In this document: positions 62,201 to 64,000 of the stretch, in pieces
Position numbering within the stretch: position 1 is the first letter of the stretch
How the letters are laid out: every line of letters begins with the position of its first letter
Source: Glandiceps talaboti
Taxonomy: Eukaryota; Hemichordata; Enteropneusta; Spengelidae
Direction: 5' to 3'
Length of the DNA stretch: 64,000 nucleotides
Assembly (NCBI RefSeq): GCF_964340395.1
Contig: NC_135568.1
Span: forward strand, 8,175,780-8,239,779
Notes under the pieces: generated by a model
The model's database searches: none
What the model saw: the letters and a program-made list of their open reading frames with translations, nothing else
What the model was told of the DNA's origin: nothing
Position numbers and translations under genes: made by a program

Positions 62201-64000
62201 TGGTTCGCTTGGGCCACAGTAGCTGTGGTGTTCTTTTGGGCCACAGTAGCTGCAGTGTTCTCTTGGGCCACAGTAGCTGTGGTGTTCTCTTGACCCACAG
62301 TAGCTGTGGTGTTCTCTTGAACCACAGTAGCTGTGGCGTTCTCTTGGACAACGGTAGCCGTGGTGTTCTTTTGGGCTACAATAGCTGTGGTGTTCTCTTG
62401 GGCCACAGTAGCTTTGGTGTTCTTTTGGGCTACAATAGCTGTGGTGTTCTCTTGGGCCACAGTAGCTGTGGTGTTCTCTTGGGCTACAATACTTGCCAAA
62501 TTCTCTTGATCTCTTTTATTGCCACAGTTGTGTGATCTTTTAGCTGAATTTGAATTATTTTAAACTGTAAAGCATATGAACTTCTGGCTTTGGGATGTTG
62601 TGATTGGCCAAGTAAATAAATGGAGCATTCTGATTGGCTATTAGCTAATGAATGGGGCATTGTGATTGGCTAAGCAAATGAATGGGGTGCCTATAGGTAA
62701 ATGTCAGGGGTTTTGCAATTGGCTAAGAATTTGAATAGGGTGTTTTGATTGACCAAGTATCAGTTTATGCCATCACCAATACTGAAAGACTATGTCTTCA
62801 AATAGTAATACATTAAACTCAATGCAGCTCACATTTTTAATATAAATTCAATTTTCTTTATTATCTTTGTGTCTCTTTTGATTTAATAGGACTATGTTAC
62901 TGTCAACTTTGGAAGTATACTTCTTGACAATATTGAATTATTTTTACCCTTTGAAGAGTACTGTATAAATCAGGTAAGATTTTTCCATGGTAACACAATC
63001 TTTACATGTTTCAGTAATCTTTATGATATGATTATAATATTTACTAGTCTGTGTTACCCAGACTCACACTGCTTGGGCTCTACTATGAGACCCCAGGATG
63101 AGATAGTCTCAGCTACCCAGACTTTCACCACAAGGGGCTCTTGACTACAAGACCCCCAGGATAAGATAGTCTTGGTTACCCAGACTTCCACCACTTGGGG
63201 CTCTACTATGAGACTCCGAGGATGAGATAATCATGGTTACCCAGACTTCCACCACTTGGGGCTCTACTGTGAGACCAACTTGACAAGAGTCTTGGTTATT
63301 ACCAACACTCTCACTGCTGGAAGCTCTAGTATGAGACCCCAAGGATGAGATAGTCTTGGTTACCCAGACTTCCACCATTTTTGGTTCTAGTATGAGACCC
63401 CAAGGATGAGATAGTCTTGGTTACCCAGACTTCCACCATTTTGGGCTCTAGTATGAGACCCCAAGGATGAGATAGTCTTGGTTACCCAGACTTCCACCAT
63501 TTTGGGCTCTAGTATGAGACCCCAAGGATGAGATAGTCTTGGTTACCCAGACTTCCACCATTTTGGGCTCTAGTATGAGACCCCAAGGATGAGATAGTCT
63601 TGGTTACCCAGACTTCCACTATTTTGGGCTCTACTATGAGACCCCAAGGATGAGATAGTGTTGTTACCCAGACCCAGGTTTTCTACCCTGACTTGTCTAT
63701 CAATTAACTCATTATAGTGATAAGGCCTCAGATCATTTGTATTTTCCATGGCTGAAAGAAGAAAAATATTGGGAGTGTCAGTGTCAGGCCCCACAGAACC
63801 AGGGTATTTTTGAGAATGATGTATCTTGAGGAAGACACAAACATTCTTGATTTGCAAAAAGGTTTTGTGTATGACAATTTATGTGAATTTTTTTCCACAT
63901 CATTTTTACAGGCTGCAGCATCCGTGTTGTTATCCAATTTAGAAAGTGAGAAGGAACTGTTACGTGTTTTCTTACAAGTTTCACAGAAAGACAATGTCCA
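53002..64000 (+). CDS. Gene C: Dbl-family RhoGEF, 5' part, 9 exons, runs off window
   Basis: Coding exons: 53002-55660, 56167-56210, 57733-57856, 59814-59881, 60607-60866, 61515-61713, 62099-62176, 62890-62973 and 63912-64000 (cut). All junctions are GT-AG and in phase, giving at least 1,201 residues. The start ATG has an in-frame TAA two codons upstream, and a splice acceptor at 52961 implies an upstream 5' UTR exon. Residues 1-1040 are mostly polar and low-complexity, with acidic patches (DDFDWSDDDD near 870) and a conserved-looking block YIPTFGEFKKMR at 499-510. Cysteines 1039, 1042, 1060 and 1063 form two CxxC pairs. The DH domain starts at about 1068 (RKETIMEIVQTEISYGDDL), matching the usual first DH helix. 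DH domains catalyse GDP release from Rho GTPases; a PH domain normally follows, beyond the window. Subfamily not assigned. Confidence 0.85.
56418..56646. repeat. 46-bp minisatellite, 5 copies, in gene C intron 2
   Basis: Units start at 56418, 56464, 56510, 56556 and 56602, with the pattern CTTGTGTGATGTAAGTTTCA, GTTACAAGTTGGA and GTGCGCGTGCATT. Each contains GTAAGT followed by TTTCAG. The array begins about 200 nt after exon 2. Confidence 0.9.
57300..57600 (-). mobile_element. Retroposon in gene C intron 2, minus orientation
   Basis: Reverse-complement relative of 49431-49605: CTCAACTCCCTGGGGAGC and GGCACAGATCTATAG match inverted. Further sequence on the minus strand includes a B-box-like GGTTTGAACTT, so this copy is longer and may be a tRNA-headed SINE. 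Confidence 0.6.
59185..59240. repeat. (TTTA)n microsatellite
   Basis: About ten TTTA units in gene C intron 3, directly upstream of the MITE at 59265. Confidence 0.85.
59265..59630. mobile_element. MITE-like element with TTAA ends, copy 2
   Basis: The left end TTAAAGCTGCACTAGCTGCA and right end TACAGCTAGTAATACCTTAA are inverted copies with mismatches. The interior matches 22885-23203. TTAA at both edges could be a target duplication. It lies in gene C intron 3. Confidence 0.6.
59914..60288 (+). mobile_element. AGGCCTAA-type MITE, copy 3, in gene C intron 4
   Basis: The body matches the copies at 24673 and 48622 (TTTAGAATAGGTGGGGTTGG, TCTGTGTTGTTTATTTCTTC, AATGTCAGTTTCCTCATCC). Both termini are decayed (TTAGGCATAA at the left, TTTTTTAAAG at the right). 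It starts 32 nt past the exon 4 donor. Confidence 0.7.
60385..60606 (+). repeat. 55-bp tandem repeat supplying the gene C exon 5 splice acceptor
   Basis: CAATATTTTTCCATAG or its TAATA variant recurs with AG ending at 60441, 60496, 60551 and 60606, spaced exactly 55 bp. A decayed relative (TCTGTAG) ends at 60397. Only the last AG keeps the gene C frame open: each of the three upstream copies leads to an in-frame stop, either in the retained intron or after a frameshift. Confidence 0.85.
61797..61985. repeat. 31-bp tandem repeat with CCAATCA motifs, gene C intron 6
   Basis: GGACAGTTA(A/T)CCAATCAGTG then ACAACCTTCA recurs near 61798, 61860, 61891, 61922 and 61953. The inverse motif TGATTGGC recurs in intron 7 at about 62600-62760. 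Confidence 0.75.
62205..62500. repeat. 27-bp minisatellite, 11 copies, gene C intron 7
   Basis: The unit TTGGGCCACAGTAGCTGTGG then TGTTCTC has a small hairpin, CCACAG-TAG-CTGTGG. Being a multiple of three and stop-poor, it is open on both strands (LLGHSSCGV and ATVAQENTT type repeats), but those frames are not genes. It begins 30 nt after the exon 7 donor. Confidence 0.9.
63045..63680. repeat. 61-bp minisatellite, about 10 copies, gene C intron 8
   Basis: TAGTCTTGGTTACCCAGACT, TCCACCATTTTGGGCTCTAG and TATGAGACCCCAAGGATGAG make one unit. Spacing is exactly 61 bp from 63351 to 63595. Copies on the left are more diverged and include a partial unit. Confidence 0.9.

Overview
The window is metazoan nuclear DNA, not prokaryotic. 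Genes are split by GT-AG introns, the rest is AT-rich and packed with micro- and minisatellites, tRNA-derived SINE-like elements and short inverted-repeat (MITE-type) elements, and one gene encodes a Dbl-family Rho guanine-nucleotide exchange factor (RhoGEF). Repeat content and intron sizes fit a marine invertebrate (lophotrochozoan or invertebrate deuterostome). The species cannot be fixed from the sequence.

Three protein-coding genes can be assembled exon by exon. Gene A (minus, 30869 to 25517, 4 exons, 286 aa) and gene B (plus, 31195 to 34667, 4 exons, 302 aa) are divergently transcribed, with 325 bp between their start codons. I recognise neither family. They share exon number and intron phases 1-0-1, with weak similarity around the exon 2/3 junction, so they look like an ancient inverted duplication sharing a promoter. 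Gene C (plus, 53002 to beyond 64000, at least 9 coding exons) has about 1,040 residues of mostly low-complexity sequence, then a four-cysteine motif, then the start of a Dbl-homology (DH) domain cut by the window edge.

Layout: 1-20.6 kb has no supported coding exon. It holds fold-back and hAT-like MITEs, one SINE-like element and a long run of minisatellites (9.3-19.7 kb). 20.6-23.7 kb is richer in CpG and contains a consensus minus-strand splice donor, a plausible first exon of a gene reading left. 25-36 kb is the A/B pair. 36-37.4 kb is simple repeat. 37.4-45.5 kb is again CpG-richer, gene-poor, with triplet repeats and two candidate plus-strand 5' exons (donors after 37972 and 44995). 45.5-53 kb is repeats and probably the first intron of gene C. 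53-64 kb is gene C.

Most notable: the A/B divergent pair; a 55-bp tandem repeat that has duplicated the exact 3' splice site of gene C exon 5 three times; a beta-TrCP-type degron motif and a cysteine quartet just before the DH domain; a roughly 400-bp intronic hairpin in gene A; and several short inverted-repeat element families, one copy with perfect 8-bp target duplications. All coordinates and splice calls were read by eye; no alignment or database search was run.
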